A stretch of DNA of 64,000 nucleotides from Paraburkholderia polaris (GCF_012927345.1 NZ_JABBGJ010000001.1:186001-250000), one strand, 5' to 3'; positions 27,786-37,853 are shown, counted from the first letter of the stretch. The notes: generated by a model not told the origin, from the letters alone. Translations and numbers: made by a program.

Positions 27786-28103
27786 TCAGTCGAAATCGAA
27801 CATATCGAACAGCGAGCGCTTCTTCTTGTGTCCCCGATAATCCGTTCGGTGATTGTCATACGTGCGGTTGTTGTCGTACGCATGGTCGCGATGGCGATCC
27901 CTATCCCGATCCGGATGGCCGTCCCGGCTCGTGCGTGCGGTAGCGCTCGCCAACCCGTCGTCGCTGCCGGCGTCCTGCGCGATCAGCTTGTCGAGTTCAC
28001 CGCGATCGAGCCAGATGCCCCGGCAGACCGGGCAGTAGTCGATTTCGATCGAGCGTCGCTCGGTCATCAGCAAGTCAGTGGTCTTGCAAACGGGACATTT
28101 CAT
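27786..28103 (-). CDS. TFIIB-type zinc-ribbon protein
   Basis: 105 residues from ATG 28103, with AGGAG 8 nt upstream. The N-terminal half is a zf-TFIIB domain: MKCPVC and YCPVCRGIWLDRGELDKL, i.e. two CxxC knuckles. The C-terminal half is low-complexity and charged (DGHPDRDRDRHRDH, repeated YDN/H-R), ending KKKRSLFDMFDFD. This two-part layout is common for the family in beta-proteobacteria. Role unknown; single-gene unit with its own terminator. Confidence 0.85.
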   Translation of the reverse strand: MKCPVCKTTDLLMTERRSIEIDYCPVCRGIWLDRGELDKLIAQDAGSDDGLASATARTSRDGHPDRDRDRHRDHAYDNNRTYDNHRTDYRGHKKKRSLFDMFDFD

Positions 28104-28242
28104 TTCGTTGCTCCTCAAGAGTAAAAAGACAGCGAGCGTTCAATCTGATGAGCCGCCCGATCCCGGCACAAAAAACTATCCGGCGGCACTTCGTTCGAGC
28201 ATGTCGAGCTGCTCTTTTCGTGCGTGGCCGTAACACGGGCGC

Positions 28243-28995
28243 TTATTGCTCTGCGCCAACCGCCTGCTTCGATTTCGCCCGGCGCACGAGCATGTTCAGT
28301 GCCTCGACAAACGCGGAGAACGCCATGGCCGCATAGATGTAAGCCTTCGGCACGTGTGAACCAAAACCCTCTGCGATGAGCGTCATGCCGATCACGAGCA
28401 GGAAGCCGAGCGCGAGCATGACGATGGTCGGATTACGATCGATGAAGCGCGACAGCGGGTTGGCGGCGAACAGCATCACCGCGACCGCGGCAATCACGGC
28501 AATGAACATGATCGGCATGTGCTCGGTCATCCCGACCGCAGTGATGATGCTGTCGACCGAAAACACGATATCGAGCACCAGGATTTGTCCAATCGCAGCC
28601 ATTGCGGTCAACTGCACTGTGGCGTTCGCCTTGTTGCGTACTTCTTCTGCATGGACGACGTTGTGGTGGATTTCACTCGTCGCCTTCCAGACGAGGAACA
28701 GGCCGCCACCAAGCAGGATCAGATCGCGCCATGAAAACGCGTGGCCGAGGAGCGTCACGGCGGGCGCGGTCAGTTGCGCGATCCACGCGACGGTGCCGAG
28801 CAGGCCGAGCCGCAACACGAGCGCGAGCATGATGCCCATGCGCTGTATGCGTGCGCGCTGTGCTTCCGGAAGCTTGTTGCTGAGGATCGAGATGAAGATC
28901 AGGTTGTCGATGCCGAGCACGATTTCCATCACGACCAGCGTGAGAAGCGCAGCCCATGCGGCGGGGTCGGCAACGAGTATGAGTAGAGCGTCCAT
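28243..28995 (-). CDS. TerC family integral membrane protein
   Basis: 250 residues, about seven membrane helices. Both conserved acidic helix motifs of TerC/Alx/YkoY proteins are present: [17 protein letters not shown] and [15 protein letters not shown], where the Asp residues line a metal path. Family members export Mn2+ or protect against metal stress, and some support exoenzyme metalation. No yybP-ykoY-type riboswitch is recognisable in the 121 bp upstream, and the gene is divergent from nhaR. A TerB-like gene lies 1 kb away, but the two are not in one operon. Confidence 0.9.
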   Translation of the reverse strand: MDALLILVADPAAWAALLTLVVMEIVLGIDNLIFISILSNKLPEAQRARIQRMGIMLALVLRLGLLGTVAWIAQLTAPAVTLLGHAFSWRDLILLGGGLFLVWKATSEIHHNVVHAEEVRNKANATVQLTAMAAIGQILVLDIVFSVDSIITAVGMTEHMPIMFIAVIAAVAVMLFAANPLSRFIDRNPTIVMLALGFLLVIGMTLIAEGFGSHVPKAYIYAAMAFSAFVEALNMLVRRAKSKQAVGAEQ

Positions 28996-29116
28996 GGGGT
29001 CCGTGAGCGAAGGGTAACGGGTAACGTCGGTATGCCGTCATCATCGCCGTCTTCATGGTTCGGATAAATCAGTGATAATCTGATCGATATATCGTTTTTT
29101 TCGAAGTGTCTCCAAC

Positions 29117-29998
29117 ATGCTCAACTACCGCCATCTCTACTATTTCTGGATCGTCGTGAAGGAGGGCGGTTTCGCGCGCGCGGCCGAGCGTCTCGACATG
29201 GCGGTTCAGACGATCAGCGCGCAGGTGCGCGAGCTGGAAAAATCGATCGGGCGTCAGCTGCTGAAACCGGCAGGGCGCGGCGTCACCATGACCGAGGCCG
29301 GCGAGACGGCATTCAATCGCGCGGAGCAGATTTTTCAGATCGGCGAGGCGCTGCTCGACGAGATGCGCGAGGCGGGCGGCGAGCGGATTGCACGGCTCGC
29401 CGTGGGTCTTTCCGACGGCATCTCCAAGCTCGCCGCACACGCGCTGCTGGCGCCGGTACTCGATACGCCGTCGCTCAGGCTGCTATGTCACGAAGGCGAA
29501 CCTGCGCAACTGTTGTCTGAACTCGCGCTCCATCGGCTCGATCTCGTCCTGGCATGCCAGCCCGCGCCGCACAACGCCGACCTGCGCGTCGTCAGCCAGC
29601 GCCTCGTCGGTTCGCCGGTCGACTGGTATGGCCCCGCGGAACTCGTCCGCAAGTCCGCCCGTGCCGGCTTTCCGCAGTGTCTGGCCGATCTGCCCGTACT
29701 CCTGCCCACCGGGCACGGCGCATTGCGCGCGCGGCTCGACCGGTGGTTCGAAGCCGCGGGGATCCGGCCGCGCATCGTCGGCGAATTCGAAGACAGCGCG
29801 CTGATGGCGGTGTTCGCTGCGCGTGGTCTCGGCGTGTTTCCGCTCGCGGAACTGGGCGCGGAGGACGTGGCGATGCTGCGAGGACTGCGTTGGCTCGGCC
29901 GAGCGGAAGGCGTGGTCGAAGAAATCCACGCGATCCGCTCGCGGCGCGGGCAACATCATGCGCTCGCTTCTCAGGTGGTCGCGGCCGTTGGTGCGTGA
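29117..29998 (+). CDS. nhaR: LysR-family regulator NhaR
   Basis: 293 residues. The start MLNYRHLYYFWIVVKEGGFARAAERLDMAVQTISAQVRELE is characteristic of NhaR rather than general LysR proteins. NhaR responds to Na+ and pH and activates the nhaA antiporter in enterobacteria; no antiporter gene is in this window, so the target may differ. It is divergent from terC across 121 bp, making terC a candidate target. The 3' end overlaps the convergent terB-like gene by 28 bp. Confidence 0.88.
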   Translation: MLNYRHLYYFWIVVKEGGFARAAERLDMAVQTISAQVRELEKSIGRQLLKPAGRGVTMTEAGETAFNRAEQIFQIGEALLDEMREAGGERIARLAVGLSDGISKLAAHALLAPVLDTPSLRLLCHEGEPAQLLSELALHRLDLVLACQPAPHNADLRVVSQRLVGSPVDWYGPAELVRKSARAGFPQCLADLPVLLPTGHGALRARLDRWFEAAGIRPRIVGEFEDSALMAVFAARGLGVFPLAELGAEDVAMLRGLRWLGRAEGVVEEIHAIRSRRGQHHALASQVVAAVGA

Positions 29999-30432
29999 GC
30001 GCGCGGCGCGTCCGGCAGCGGAATGTGCCGGCTTGCGGCCTGGCCGGGCTTCGGTCCCCACGCGTTGAACACGGCAGCGAGCAAGGCGATTTCGCCGTCC
30101 GCCAGATAGTTGTCCGCGATTGTGACGGCGATGCACAGGCGAATCACCTTGCGACGCAACGCGGGGTCGTCGATCTCACCGATCAACGCGGTGAGCAGGG
30201 CCGCATCGAGTTGACCGACCGGCGGCGTGAAGGGCGTGTGCGCGACCGACTGATCCTCGCACAACGCCTGCACGATCTGGGCAAATTGCGCTGGCGCGAG
30301 ACCGAGTTCGCCGGCGATATCCAGGCCTTCGAGGGCGCGCTCTTCCGCGCTGCTGACGTGGCCGTCAGAAGTGAGCGCCAGCGCGACGATACGTGCGGCG
30401 GCTTGAGGACTGTTGCGCGGATAGGTCCGCAT
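29971..30432 (-). CDS. TerB-like tellurite resistance family protein
   Basis: 153 residues, all-helical. The first half IVALALTSDGHVSSAEERALEGLDIAGELGL and the second half ITIADNYLADGEIALLAAVFNAWG match the two-fold TerB domain with Asp/Glu-rich loops that may bind metal. The family is linked to tellurite resistance and membrane-associated stress complexes, but tellurite has not been shown to be its natural target. It ends inside the 3' end of nhaR on the opposite strand. Confidence 0.75.
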   Translation of the reverse strand: MRTYPRNSPQAAARIVALALTSDGHVSSAEERALEGLDIAGELGLAPAQFAQIVQALCEDQSVAHTPFTPPVGQLDAALLTALIGEIDDPALRRKVIRLCIAVTIADNYLADGEIALLAAVFNAWGPKPGQAASRHIPLPDAPRAHAPTAATT

Positions 30433-30651
30433 GTTTGGGCTCCTGTCGCGGACGATGTCCGCAGTGGTGATGAGCCTCAGTCTGCGTCAGGTTAGGGAAC
30501 GGATAAACCTGCTAATCCGGGAGCGAAGGTTCGGGAAAACCGAAGTTTCCGCGGTGACCTATGCGAAGCGGCTCTGTTGAGCGCGATGCGCAACACCCTA
30601 TCGTATAAGATACGGCTCGCCGTATTTTTCCGAATAGAAGGAGTGTTTTCA

Positions 30652-30984
30652 GTGATTCAACCGAGCAACGTGTTCAAGGACAACCTCGCCCAACTGCCTG
30701 CCATTGACGGTATCGAACGTATCGATCTGCTCGACGGCAAGGGCGCTGTGGTAGCAAGCATCGAGAACAAACCGGGCAAGCAGGGCTCGCTGGCGGTGTA
30801 CCACTATCTGCAGCAGGCCTTCGGCACGCTGGACGCCAAGGCGGCCGAACACGGCCTCGCGGTGTTCGCCGAGCATACGGCCGACGCGCGCAACCGTCCG
30901 GGAGCGCACCCGAACATCGACCATCTGCTTACGATTGCAGCCGGTGGGGAAGCGTTGCGCATCGACGTCGTCGCAGCCGGCTGA
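30652..30984 (+). CDS. DUF2322 family protein
   Basis: 110 residues from GTG 30652, with AAGGAG upstream; earlier in-frame codons lack a ribosome site. A compact alpha/beta domain with IERIDLLDGKGAVVASIENKPGKQGSLAVYHYLQ and HPNIDHLLTIAAGGEALRIDVV. I recognise the sequence as DUF2322, found mainly in beta-proteobacteria; no function is known. It stands alone, convergent with a LysR gene. Confidence 0.75.
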   Translation: MIQPSNVFKDNLAQLPAIDGIERIDLLDGKGAVVASIENKPGKQGSLAVYHYLQQAFGTLDAKAAEHGLAVFAEHTADARNRPGAHPNIDHLLTIAAGGEALRIDVVAAG

Positions 30985-31069
30985 GCGCGCTGCCATTGCA
31001 CGGCGTGGCGTGGATCGCGTGGCACGGGTCCGCGCCGTAACCCGTACCGGTTCGCTCTGGCGTCCCTGC

Positions 31070-31981
31070 CTACGGATGAAGACCTGAATCGTTGGCGGCA
31101 AGAATAAAGTCAACGAATGCCCGGAGCGGAGCCGGCATATGCGTCCGGCTCGGGTAGTACAGAAACGGTCCAGTGAAGGATTGCCACCACTCTTCGAGCA
31201 CCGGTACGAGCGCGCCGCGCTCTATAGCCGGCCGCAGAAACTCGTCGAACGAATAGACGATCCCCAGTCCCTCGACGGCCGCGCCTCTTTCCAGTTCGAT
31301 CACGGACGCGATCATCGGTCCATTCGGCTCGATCCGCACGATGTCGTCGCCGCGTCTGAATTCCCATGTCGCGAGCACGCCGCTGTCGAAGCGGTGTCCG
31401 ATACATGCGTGGTTCAGCAGTTCGCCCGGATGTTGCGGTATTCCACGGGCCGCGAGGTAGGACGGCGAAGCCGCCGCGACGAAATGTTGAACGCGCGGGC
31501 CGATCGGCACCGCGATCATGTCGCGCTCGAGGCGTTCGTCGTAGCGGATGCCGGCATCAAAACCCGCCGCGAGGATATCGATGAACGTGTCGTTGGTCCC
31601 GACGTCCACCGTGATACCCGGGTGAGCGGCAAGGAAGCGGGAGAGGAGAGCGGGCAGGATTTCTCTGGCTGCGATCGACGGAACGTTCAACCTCAGCGTT
31701 CCGGTAGGACTTTCACGAAAGAGGTTCACCGCATCCAGCGCGATGGCGATTTCCCCGAAAGCCGGCGCGAGCCGCTCGAAGAGACGCTGTCCTGCCTCTG
31801 TGGGCGTGACGCTGCGCGTCGTACGATTGAGCAGTCTGACACCGAGCTGCTGTTCGAGCCGTCGAACCGCTTCGCTAAGCGATGAGGCCGACACGCCCCC
31901 CGTCATTGCAGCATGGCGGAATCCGCGTGCCCGTGTGACGGCGACGAATGCTTTCAAATCGGAAAGATCGGGTTTCGGCAT
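31070..31981 (-). CDS. LysR-family transcriptional regulator
   Basis: 303 residues from ATG 31981 ([12 protein letters not shown]); an in-frame start at 32005 adds eight residues. The N-terminal winged helix carries [33 protein letters not shown]; the substrate-binding domain is of the DsdC/GcvA-like single-cluster type with [32 protein letters not shown]. It is divergent from an aldo-keto reductase gene across 112 bp, a common pairing in Burkholderiaceae, so it probably controls that gene. The effector is unknown. Confidence 0.88.
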   Translation of the reverse strand: MPKPDLSDLKAFVAVTRARGFRHAAMTGGVSASSLSEAVRRLEQQLGVRLLNRTTRSVTPTEAGQRLFERLAPAFGEIAIALDAVNLFRESPTGTLRLNVPSIAAREILPALLSRFLAAHPGITVDVGTNDTFIDILAAGFDAGIRYDERLERDMIAVPIGPRVQHFVAAASPSYLAARGIPQHPGELLNHACIGHRFDSGVLATWEFRRGDDIVRIEPNGPMIASVIELERGAAVEGLGIVYSFDEFLRPAIERGALVPVLEEWWQSFTGPFLYYPSRTHMPAPLRAFVDFILAANDSGLHP

Positions 31982-32093
31982 TGTTCGCTTTTCCGCACGG
32001 GTCATCCAGATTGAGGTGGATTATCGCACGCGGAAATTAGGCCGATACTTCGGGTCAAGCGCCTTTCTTGCGGCGCAACTAGCGAGGAACATG

Positions 32094-33116
32094 ATGAAAC
32101 AACTTCAACTGGGTAAGGCGGGTCCGCAAAGCTCCGCCATCGGTCTCGGCTGCATGGGTATGTCAGGCATGTACGGTCCATCCGACCGCGCCGAAAGCAT
32201 TGCCACGATCCACGCCGCGCTCGAAGCCGGCATCACGCTGCTCGATACGGGCGATTTCTACGGCTCCGGCCACAACGAAATCCTGATCGGCGAGGCCCTC
32301 AAAAGCGCGCCGCCGTCACGTCGCGACGCGGCGATCATCAGCGTGAAATTCGGAGCGATGCGCGACCCCGCAGGCGGCTGGTCGCTTTACGATGCACGTC
32401 CCGCGGCGGTCAAAAACTTTCTCGCCTATTCGCTGCAGCGGCTGGGCGTCGATCATATCGACATCTACCGTTCTGCACGGCTCGACCCAAACGTGCCTGT
32501 CGAAGACACGGTCGGGGCGATTGCCGACATGATCAAGGCAGGCTATGTGCGGTACGTCGGTTTGTCCGAAGTGGGCGCCACGACGATTCGCCGTGCGGCA
32601 GCGGTGCACCCGGTGAGTGACCTGCAGATCGAGTACTCGCTGATTTCGCGCGGCATTGAAGATGAGATCCTGCCGACGTGCCGCGAGCTCGGGATTGGCG
32701 TGACGGCGTACGGCGTGTTATCCCGTGGCTTGATCAGCGGCCACTGGAGCAAGGATTCCGCGGGGAAAGGCGATTTTCGCGCCGTGAGTCCGCGCTTTCA
32801 GGGCGATAACGTCGATCACAATCTCGCGCTCGTGGATGCGCTTCGAAAGGTGGCGGATGCAAAAGGCGTCTCCGTTGCGCAGATCGCGATTGCGTGGGTT
32901 GCAGCCCAAGGCAGCGATATCGTGCCGCTCGTTGGCGCGCGCCGGCGCGATCGTCTTGCCGAAGCACTCGGAGCGGTTGATGTGACGCTCACCGCGGACG
33001 ATCTGGCTGCGATCGCGCAGGCAGTACCGAATGGGGCTGCCGCAGGTGAACGTTACGCGGCGGCGCAGATGGCGCATCTCGACAGCGAACAGGGAAGTCA
33101 CGGCCACACTGCCTGA
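32094..33116 (+). CDS. Aldo-keto reductase
   Basis: 340 residues. ATG 32094 gives a 6-nt gap to GAGG; ATG 32091 is the adjacent alternative. TIM-barrel NADPH-dependent reductase with [21 protein letters not shown] (catalytic Asp and Tyr) and SVKFGAM (catalytic Lys). The usual catalytic His of the YYQHRVDP motif is replaced: here the strand reads IYRSARLDP. This variant is seen in some family members, so the enzyme may still be active with altered chemistry. NADP-binding SxxxRxxR-like segment: [13 protein letters not shown]. The stop codon lies inside an 8-bp tandem repeat. Confidence 0.88.
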   Translation: MKQLQLGKAGPQSSAIGLGCMGMSGMYGPSDRAESIATIHAALEAGITLLDTGDFYGSGHNEILIGEALKSAPPSRRDAAIISVKFGAMRDPAGGWSLYDARPAAVKNFLAYSLQRLGVDHIDIYRSARLDPNVPVEDTVGAIADMIKAGYVRYVGLSEVGATTIRRAAAVHPVSDLQIEYSLISRGIEDEILPTCRELGIGVTAYGVLSRGLISGHWSKDSAGKGDFRAVSPRFQGDNVDHNLALVDALRKVADAKGVSVAQIAIAWVAAQGSDIVPLVGARRRDRLAEALGAVDVTLTADDLAAIAQAVPNGAAAGERYAAAQMAHLDSEQGSHGHTA

Positions 33117-33168
33117 GGCGTTGAGGCGTTGAGGCGTTGAGCCGTTGAGCCGTTGAGGCGTTGACGGG
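33113..33168 (+). repeat. 8-bp tandem repeat (TTGAGGCG) overlapping a stop codon
   Basis: Seven consecutive 8-bp units of TTGAGGCG with G/C changes (TTGAGCCG twice, a final TTGACGGG). The first unit (CTGAGGCG) contains the aldo-keto reductase stop TGA. Changes in copy number would not alter the protein. Such arrays arise by slippage. Confidence 0.9.
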
Positions 33169-33325
33169 TTGGTGGCGGGTCGTGAAAAGCCGGATGAGCC
33201 ACGCACTGTTGAATGCGCTGCGGCGTGGCTTCACCCGATTGTCAGCGCGTCAGAAACGGCGGCTAGCGCGTTTGCCGATCCGCTCCGCTCCCGTCACAAA
33301 GACGCCCCAAAGCGTCAGCACCTAT

Positions 33326-34642
33326 TCAGTTTTTATCGACGAGCGGAACCGCAGCGCCCCGGCTGACGTGCTCTGAAGGCATCGCTTGCTTCAGCCTCGC
33401 GACGAATGGCGCATCCGGTTTCATGATGAACGTCATCAGTACGCCGCAGGCCATTACACCGATAGAGAGCAGGAAGGTGACATTCCAGTTCCCCAGGCGG
33501 TCGATCAGATAGCCGGCCACAACCGGACTAACGATCGCAGCGGTAAAACCGGTGCCACTCATGATGCCGCTGGCGGTGCCCGAGCGGTCATAAGCGACAT
33601 CCATCGGAATCGCCCACATGGGTCCGATATTCATTTCGTTGAAGAACATCGCCGCGGCGAGGAAGATCAGCGAATACATCGGATCGTGTATCAGCACCAC
33701 AGGGATGAGCGAAAGACCGGTCATGGTCATGCAGAACGCGACCAGGTAGCTGCGCGCGAGCTTCAGATTGCCGGTACGGCGAAGCAGTTTATCGCTGATC
33801 AGGCCGCCAACCAGATCGCCGAACACACCGGCGACGAACACTCCTGACGTGAAGATGACCGCTTTCTTGATGTTCAGATGGAAGGTATGCATGAAGTAGA
33901 GCGGCATCCAGTCCAGCATCAACCAGAGAATCCAGTTGTAGCAGAAGTAGACACGGGAGACCGGCAGCAAGCGGCGGTAAAGACGCGCCCATGTGCCCGG
34001 CATTTCCACCGGACGGACGGTCGGCGGCGGCAAGGTATTGATTTCATCATCGGTGATGCGCGGATGATCTGCCGGCTTCTCGGTGTACGTCACGTACCAC
34101 AGCACCAGCCAGCCGAAACTCAGCGCACCGAGCAGGTAAAACGAGAATCGCCAGTTGAACGCTGTCATGAGCGCCAACACCAGCATCGGCGCCACAGCGT
34201 TGCCGAGCCGTGCCGAGGAGTGCGTGATGCCCTGGGCCATGCCGCGCTTGTCCTTTCGCACCCACGACGCCATCGCGCTGGTGGAGGCGGGGAAGGTGGC
34301 GCCTTCGCCCAGACCCAGTAGCAGTCGTGCCGCGACAAGCGTCGCGAAGCCGCCTGCGAGACCCGTCAGCGTGGTTGCCACCGCCCAGATGAAGGCGCAG
34401 GCGATCAGCGTGCGCTTGGCCCCGAAGCGATCACTGACCCAGCCGCCGATGAACTGGAACAGCACGTAGGGATAGGCGAACGCCGAAAAGACGAAGCCGA
34501 GTTGCGTGTTGCTGAGTCCGAGCTCGGATTTGAATTGCCCGGCGGCAGTGCTGATGTTGACGCGGTCGACGTACGTGATGAAGTACATCAGGCACAACAT
34601 CAGCAGGACCATTGTGGTCGCCTTGGGCTGTAGTCGTTTCAT
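33326..34642 (-). CDS. MFS transporter, anion:cation symporter type
   Basis: 438 residues, twelve membrane segments. MYFITYVDRVNISTAAGQFKSELGLS at the start and GGWVSDRFGAKR after segment 2 are typical of the ACS branch (glucarate, phthalate, hydroxy-aromatic and dicarboxylate carriers). It is the third gene of a unit with a class III CoA-transferase and an enoyl-CoA hydratase, 23 bp after the latter, so it probably imports the carboxylic acid that these activate. A short GACGC/GCGTC hairpin lies just past the stop (33301-33316). The substrate is not deducible. Confidence 0.88.
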   Translation of the reverse strand: MKRLQPKATTMVLLMLCLMYFITYVDRVNISTAAGQFKSELGLSNTQLGFVFSAFAYPYVLFQFIGGWVSDRFGAKRTLIACAFIWAVATTLTGLAGGFATLVAARLLLGLGEGATFPASTSAMASWVRKDKRGMAQGITHSSARLGNAVAPMLVLALMTAFNWRFSFYLLGALSFGWLVLWYVTYTEKPADHPRITDDEINTLPPPTVRPVEMPGTWARLYRRLLPVSRVYFCYNWILWLMLDWMPLYFMHTFHLNIKKAVIFTSGVFVAGVFGDLVGGLISDKLLRRTGNLKLARSYLVAFCMTMTGLSLIPVVLIHDPMYSLIFLAAAMFFNEMNIGPMWAIPMDVAYDRSGTASGIMSGTGFTAAIVSPVVAGYLIDRLGNWNVTFLLSIGVMACGVLMTFIMKPDAPFVARLKQAMPSEHVSRGAAVPLVDKN

Positions 34643-34665
34643 GTCTCACTCCATTTTGCTCGTTG

Positions 34666-35430
34666 TTATTTTTTCGACGTGCCCGAGGTAAAGGCGGTCA
34701 CGGCGTCCTTGAAGTTGGCGCTGCCGTATACCGCTTCGATCAGATCTTCGTCATCGAGCCGCTGTTCAACGACAATGCGGCGCATGCTTTCCTTCACGGC
34801 CTTCTGCGTGACCGGCGAAAGCGCCATGAGCCGTTGCGCGAGCGTATGAGCGGCTTCCTGTAGCGCGTCTTGCGAGCACACCTCGTAGACATAGCCGCAC
34901 GTCAGCGCCTCCTGCGCCGCGACGTAGTCGGCGAGCAGCAACATCTTCTTGACGCGGGGCACACCGAGCGCCGCCTGCAAGCGCGCGATGTTGCGCGACG
35001 ACAGCGTGTTGGAGAGCGTCTTCGCGATCGGCGCGCCAAAGCGCGAGCCGTCGCTGCAGACGCGGAAGTCGCAGGCCGTCGCCAGCGCGAGGCCGCCGCC
35101 CACGGCCCACCCGTCGATTACGGCGACCGTGGGGACCGCAATGCGTTCGACTGTGTCGATAACGCGCTCGACGAAGGCCTCGTAGGAGACGCCATCGCGA
35201 CCGTTGCGGAAGTCCTTGAAGTACGCGATGTCGGTGCCGGAAATGAAAGACTTGCCGCCCGCGCCTTTAAAAAGAATGCAGCGCACGCCGGTGTTCTGTT
35301 CACATTGAGCGACGAGTGCCAGCAGCGACTCGTACATGTCGAGCGTCATCGCGTTATGCCGCTCGGGGCGGTCAATCACGATCTCCGCCGCGCCCGACGG
35401 ATGGACCGTGAGTCTGACAAGATCGCTCAT
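34666..35430 (-). CDS. Enoyl-CoA hydratase/isomerase family protein
   Basis: 254 residues. Crotonase fold: the first oxyanion-hole segment KGAGGKSFISGTDIAYF, and the second VIDGWAVGGGLALATACDFRVCS with the GGG turn. The usual catalytic Glu pair is not obvious; the second region reads FGAPIAKTLSNTL, so hydratase versus isomerase or hydrolase activity is uncertain. The start overlaps the CoA-transferase stop by 4 bp (ATGA), implying translational coupling. Likely works on the CoA thioester made by the preceding enzyme. Confidence 0.88.
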   Translation of the reverse strand: MSDLVRLTVHPSGAAEIVIDRPERHNAMTLDMYESLLALVAQCEQNTGVRCILFKGAGGKSFISGTDIAYFKDFRNGRDGVSYEAFVERVIDTVERIAVPTVAVIDGWAVGGGLALATACDFRVCSDGSRFGAPIAKTLSNTLSSRNIARLQAALGVPRVKKMLLLADYVAAQEALTCGYVYEVCSQDALQEAAHTLAQRLMALSPVTQKAVKESMRRIVVEQRLDDEDLIEAVYGSANFKDAVTAFTSGTSKK

Positions 35431-36593
35431 GGCGCCGTCCCGTTGATCTCGGCAAAGATCTCCTCGTTATGCTCGCCCAGCAGCGGCGGATGACGACGCA
35501 CCGTCTGCGGCGTGCCCAGCATCTTCACGGGAAAGCCGATATTCTTGACCTTGCCTTCGTTCGGATGGTCGATCTCCATGCACATACGGCGGTGCGCAGC
35601 GTGCTCGCTTTCGAACGCCTCGGGATAGGACAGGATCGGGCCGGCCGGAATGCCGGCGGCGAGCATCGCATCGACCCAGGCGTCGCTGTCGCGCCTCGCG
35701 AACTCCTGCTCCAAAGCCTCGATCAACGCCTCGCGATTCTTCAGGCGCAGCGACACAGTTGCATAGTCAGCGTGCGTGACGAGGTCCGGACGCTCCAGCA
35801 GTTCGCACAGTTTCGTCCATAGCTTCTGGTTGGTTGCGCCCATCACGAAGTAGCCGTCCCGCGCCTTCACGGCCTGGTAGGGCGCGCTCATCTTGTTGCT
35901 GGTGCCGAGCGGTGTCGGCGGCACCCCCGTGCCCCAGTATTCCGACATGTCCCAGATCGAGAAAGCCATGATCGAATCGAACAACGAGGCGTCGATGTGC
36001 TGACCTTCGCCCGTTTTCTGCGCGCCGATGTAGGCTGACAGCAGTCCGTAAACAGCGAACAGCGCGCAGCCGATGTCAGCGACCGGCACCCCGGCCTTGA
36101 CGGGTTTGCCGCCCTTGTAGCCGGTCACGCTCATCACGCCCGACATGGCCTGCGCCATGAGGTCGAAGCCGGGTCGCGACGCCCACGGTCCGCTTTGTCC
36201 GAAGCCGGAGATACTGACGTAGACGATCTTGGGATTGATGGCCTTGATCGATTCATAGTCGATGGCGAGCCGTTGCACCACGCCCGGACGGTAGTTTTCG
36301 ACGATTACGTCGGCAGTCTTGGCGAGCTCGTAGAAGAACGCCCGACCTTCATCGCTCTTGAGGTCCAGCGTCAGCGAGCGCTTGTTGCGGTTCATGTTCA
36401 GGAAGCCCATGCTGTCGGGCCCCTTCATCTTGAAACCCATCGCGCCACGGGTCTGATCGCCTTCGGGCGGTTCAACCTTGATTACGTCTGCGCCCATGTC
36501 GGCCATCAGCATGCAGGCGAATGGGCCGGCCATGACCTGGCTGACATCCAGCACACGGATACCTTGCAGCGGTAGATGCTTCGATTCTGTCAT
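35427..36593 (-). CDS. CaiB/BaiF (class III) CoA-transferase
   Basis: 388 residues. Conserved N-terminal [48 protein letters not shown]; and the catalytic Asp at D173 in PVADIGCALFA, which forms the aspartyl-CoA anhydride. The C-terminus has the PPLLGEHNEEI signature. The enzyme moves CoA between carboxylic acids. It is first in an operon with an enoyl-CoA hydratase and an MFS carrier, suggesting uptake and activation of an exogenous acid. A LysR gene lies just upstream on the same strand. It is a different subfamily from the formyl-CoA transferase at 43-44 kb. Confidence 0.92.
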   Translation of the reverse strand: MTESKHLPLQGIRVLDVSQVMAGPFACMLMADMGADVIKVEPPEGDQTRGAMGFKMKGPDSMGFLNMNRNKRSLTLDLKSDEGRAFFYELAKTADVIVENYRPGVVQRLAIDYESIKAINPKIVYVSISGFGQSGPWASRPGFDLMAQAMSGVMSVTGYKGGKPVKAGVPVADIGCALFAVYGLLSAYIGAQKTGEGQHIDASLFDSIMAFSIWDMSEYWGTGVPPTPLGTSNKMSAPYQAVKARDGYFVMGATNQKLWTKLCELLERPDLVTHADYATVSLRLKNREALIEALEQEFARRDSDAWVDAMLAAGIPAGPILSYPEAFESEHAAHRRMCMEIDHPNEGKVKNIGFPVKMLGTPQTVRRHPPLLGEHNEEIFAEINGTAP

Positions 36594-36760
36594 CTCGAGT
36601 GTCTCTGTAGAAGGTGTGAGTCGAACCGCTCAGCCATGTCGTGCATGGCCGGCAGGTTTTCTGTCCTCACTGTCCGCTACAGACCAGGCCGCCGCAAGAA
36701 CGCCTGGAGCATGTCTGGTTTCGCGCGTTGCGAAACCGGGCGGCGTCTTCCGGCGAGAGA

Positions 36761-37651
36761 CTAGGCCGGTCCGCTGAGAAGCTCGGCCACTACGTTGCGC
36801 AGGGTCTGCTCCTGCGCGTGCCCTTCGACGCAGGACAGAACGTAGCTGCGCTGGTGCCAGTCGCCGATGAGCGCTGCCGACACCAGCGAAGCCTCGGGAT
36901 GAAAGCTGCGCAGCACCTCGGGCGGCATCAGGCCCACGCCGAGGCCATGGCGCACCATCGCCAGCATGGTGTCGAAACCGCTGACGGTGAAATTGTTGGC
37001 GAATTGGCGCCCGCGGCTGCGGTACGCGCGTTGCACGGCGGACAAGACCGCGGAGCCCTTGCCGAGACTCACGATGGGGAGATCGAGAATATCGTCGACG
37101 CCGACCGGACCGTCGGGAAACTGGAAATGCGGGCGGCTATACACCAGCACCAGTTCGTCCTCCTTGTACGGGAACTTGGCGAGGCCCAGGAAGCCGCTTT
37201 TCTTTTCGTAGATACCCACGTCGATCACTTTGTCGCGCAGCAGTTGCTGCACGATTTTGCTGTTCTCCTCCACGATCTTCAGGGAGATCCTGGGATACTT
37301 ACGCTGAATGGCGGCAATCTCGCGCGCCAGGAACTGGATGACGACGGCCTTGGGCGCGCCGATGATAATGCGGCCGTCGAGACCCTGGTTGAGTGCCTGC
37401 GCATCGCCTTCGAGACGGTCGATGAGGTTGTCGATCTGCCGGACGTATTCCAGCAGCTTGGCGCCCGATTCGGTGATCTCGACGCCGTGCGGTACGCGCT
37501 GGAACAGTTTGGCGCCGAGTTGTGCTTCGAGGTCCGACACGCGCCGTGATGCGGCGGCTACCGCCAGGCTGAGTTTGTCGGCGGCGCGCGAGATGCTGCC
37601 TTCTTCAGCGATGGCGAGGATCAGCCGGACGGTGGTCGTGTCGAATTTCAC
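36761..37651 (-). CDS. LysR-family transcriptional regulator
   Basis: 296 residues: winged helix with SISRAADKLSLAVAAASRRVSDLEAQLGAKLFQRVPHGVEITESG, then a periplasmic-binding-protein-like sensor domain. It precedes the CoA-transferase operon on the same strand with 167 bp between, which is room for a separate promoter. It is a reasonable regulator of that operon, though not in the classic divergent arrangement. Effector unknown. Confidence 0.87.
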   Translation of the reverse strand: MKFDTTTVRLILAIAEEGSISRAADKLSLAVAAASRRVSDLEAQLGAKLFQRVPHGVEITESGAKLLEYVRQIDNLIDRLEGDAQALNQGLDGRIIIGAPKAVVIQFLAREIAAIQRKYPRISLKIVEENSKIVQQLLRDKVIDVGIYEKKSGFLGLAKFPYKEDELVLVYSRPHFQFPDGPVGVDDILDLPIVSLGKGSAVLSAVQRAYRSRGRQFANNFTVSGFDTMLAMVRHGLGVGLMPPEVLRSFHPEASLVSAALIGDWHQRSYVLSCVEGHAQEQTLRNVVAELLSGPA

Positions 37652-37811
37652 GCGGGTCTCCAGTCTCTATCGATCGAATCGGCGGCGTGGGAAAGTGCGC
37701 TGGACGAGGATACCCGTCCAGCGCTGCCGCGAATTCGCTCATGATAAAGGCTGCAACGTCGCGCGGTTGTTGGGTACGTCGCGTCGTGACGCTAAAGCCC
37801 CATTGTGAAAG

Positions 37812-37827
37812 TTCAAGTAAACTTGAA
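37812..37827. promoter_or_regulatory. SoxR/MerR-like operator
   Basis: TTCAAGT-AA-ACTTGAA is a perfect inverted repeat and closely resembles SoxR-type boxes (CTCAAGTTAACTTGAG form). It lies 26 bp before the truncated MerR reading frame, the correct place for autoregulation of an intact merR/soxR gene. Confidence 0.6.
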
Positions 37828-37853
37828 GTCAAGCACAATCCTCGAGAGCACTG

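Noticed and set aside
28996..29116. yybP-ykoY manganese riboswitch before terC
   Set aside because: No conserved core or paired P1/P3 elements are visible in the 121 bp.
36641..37549. 302-residue plus-strand ORF over the LysR gene at 36761-37651
   Set aside because: Antisense to a complete LysR protein; no domain or ribosome site.
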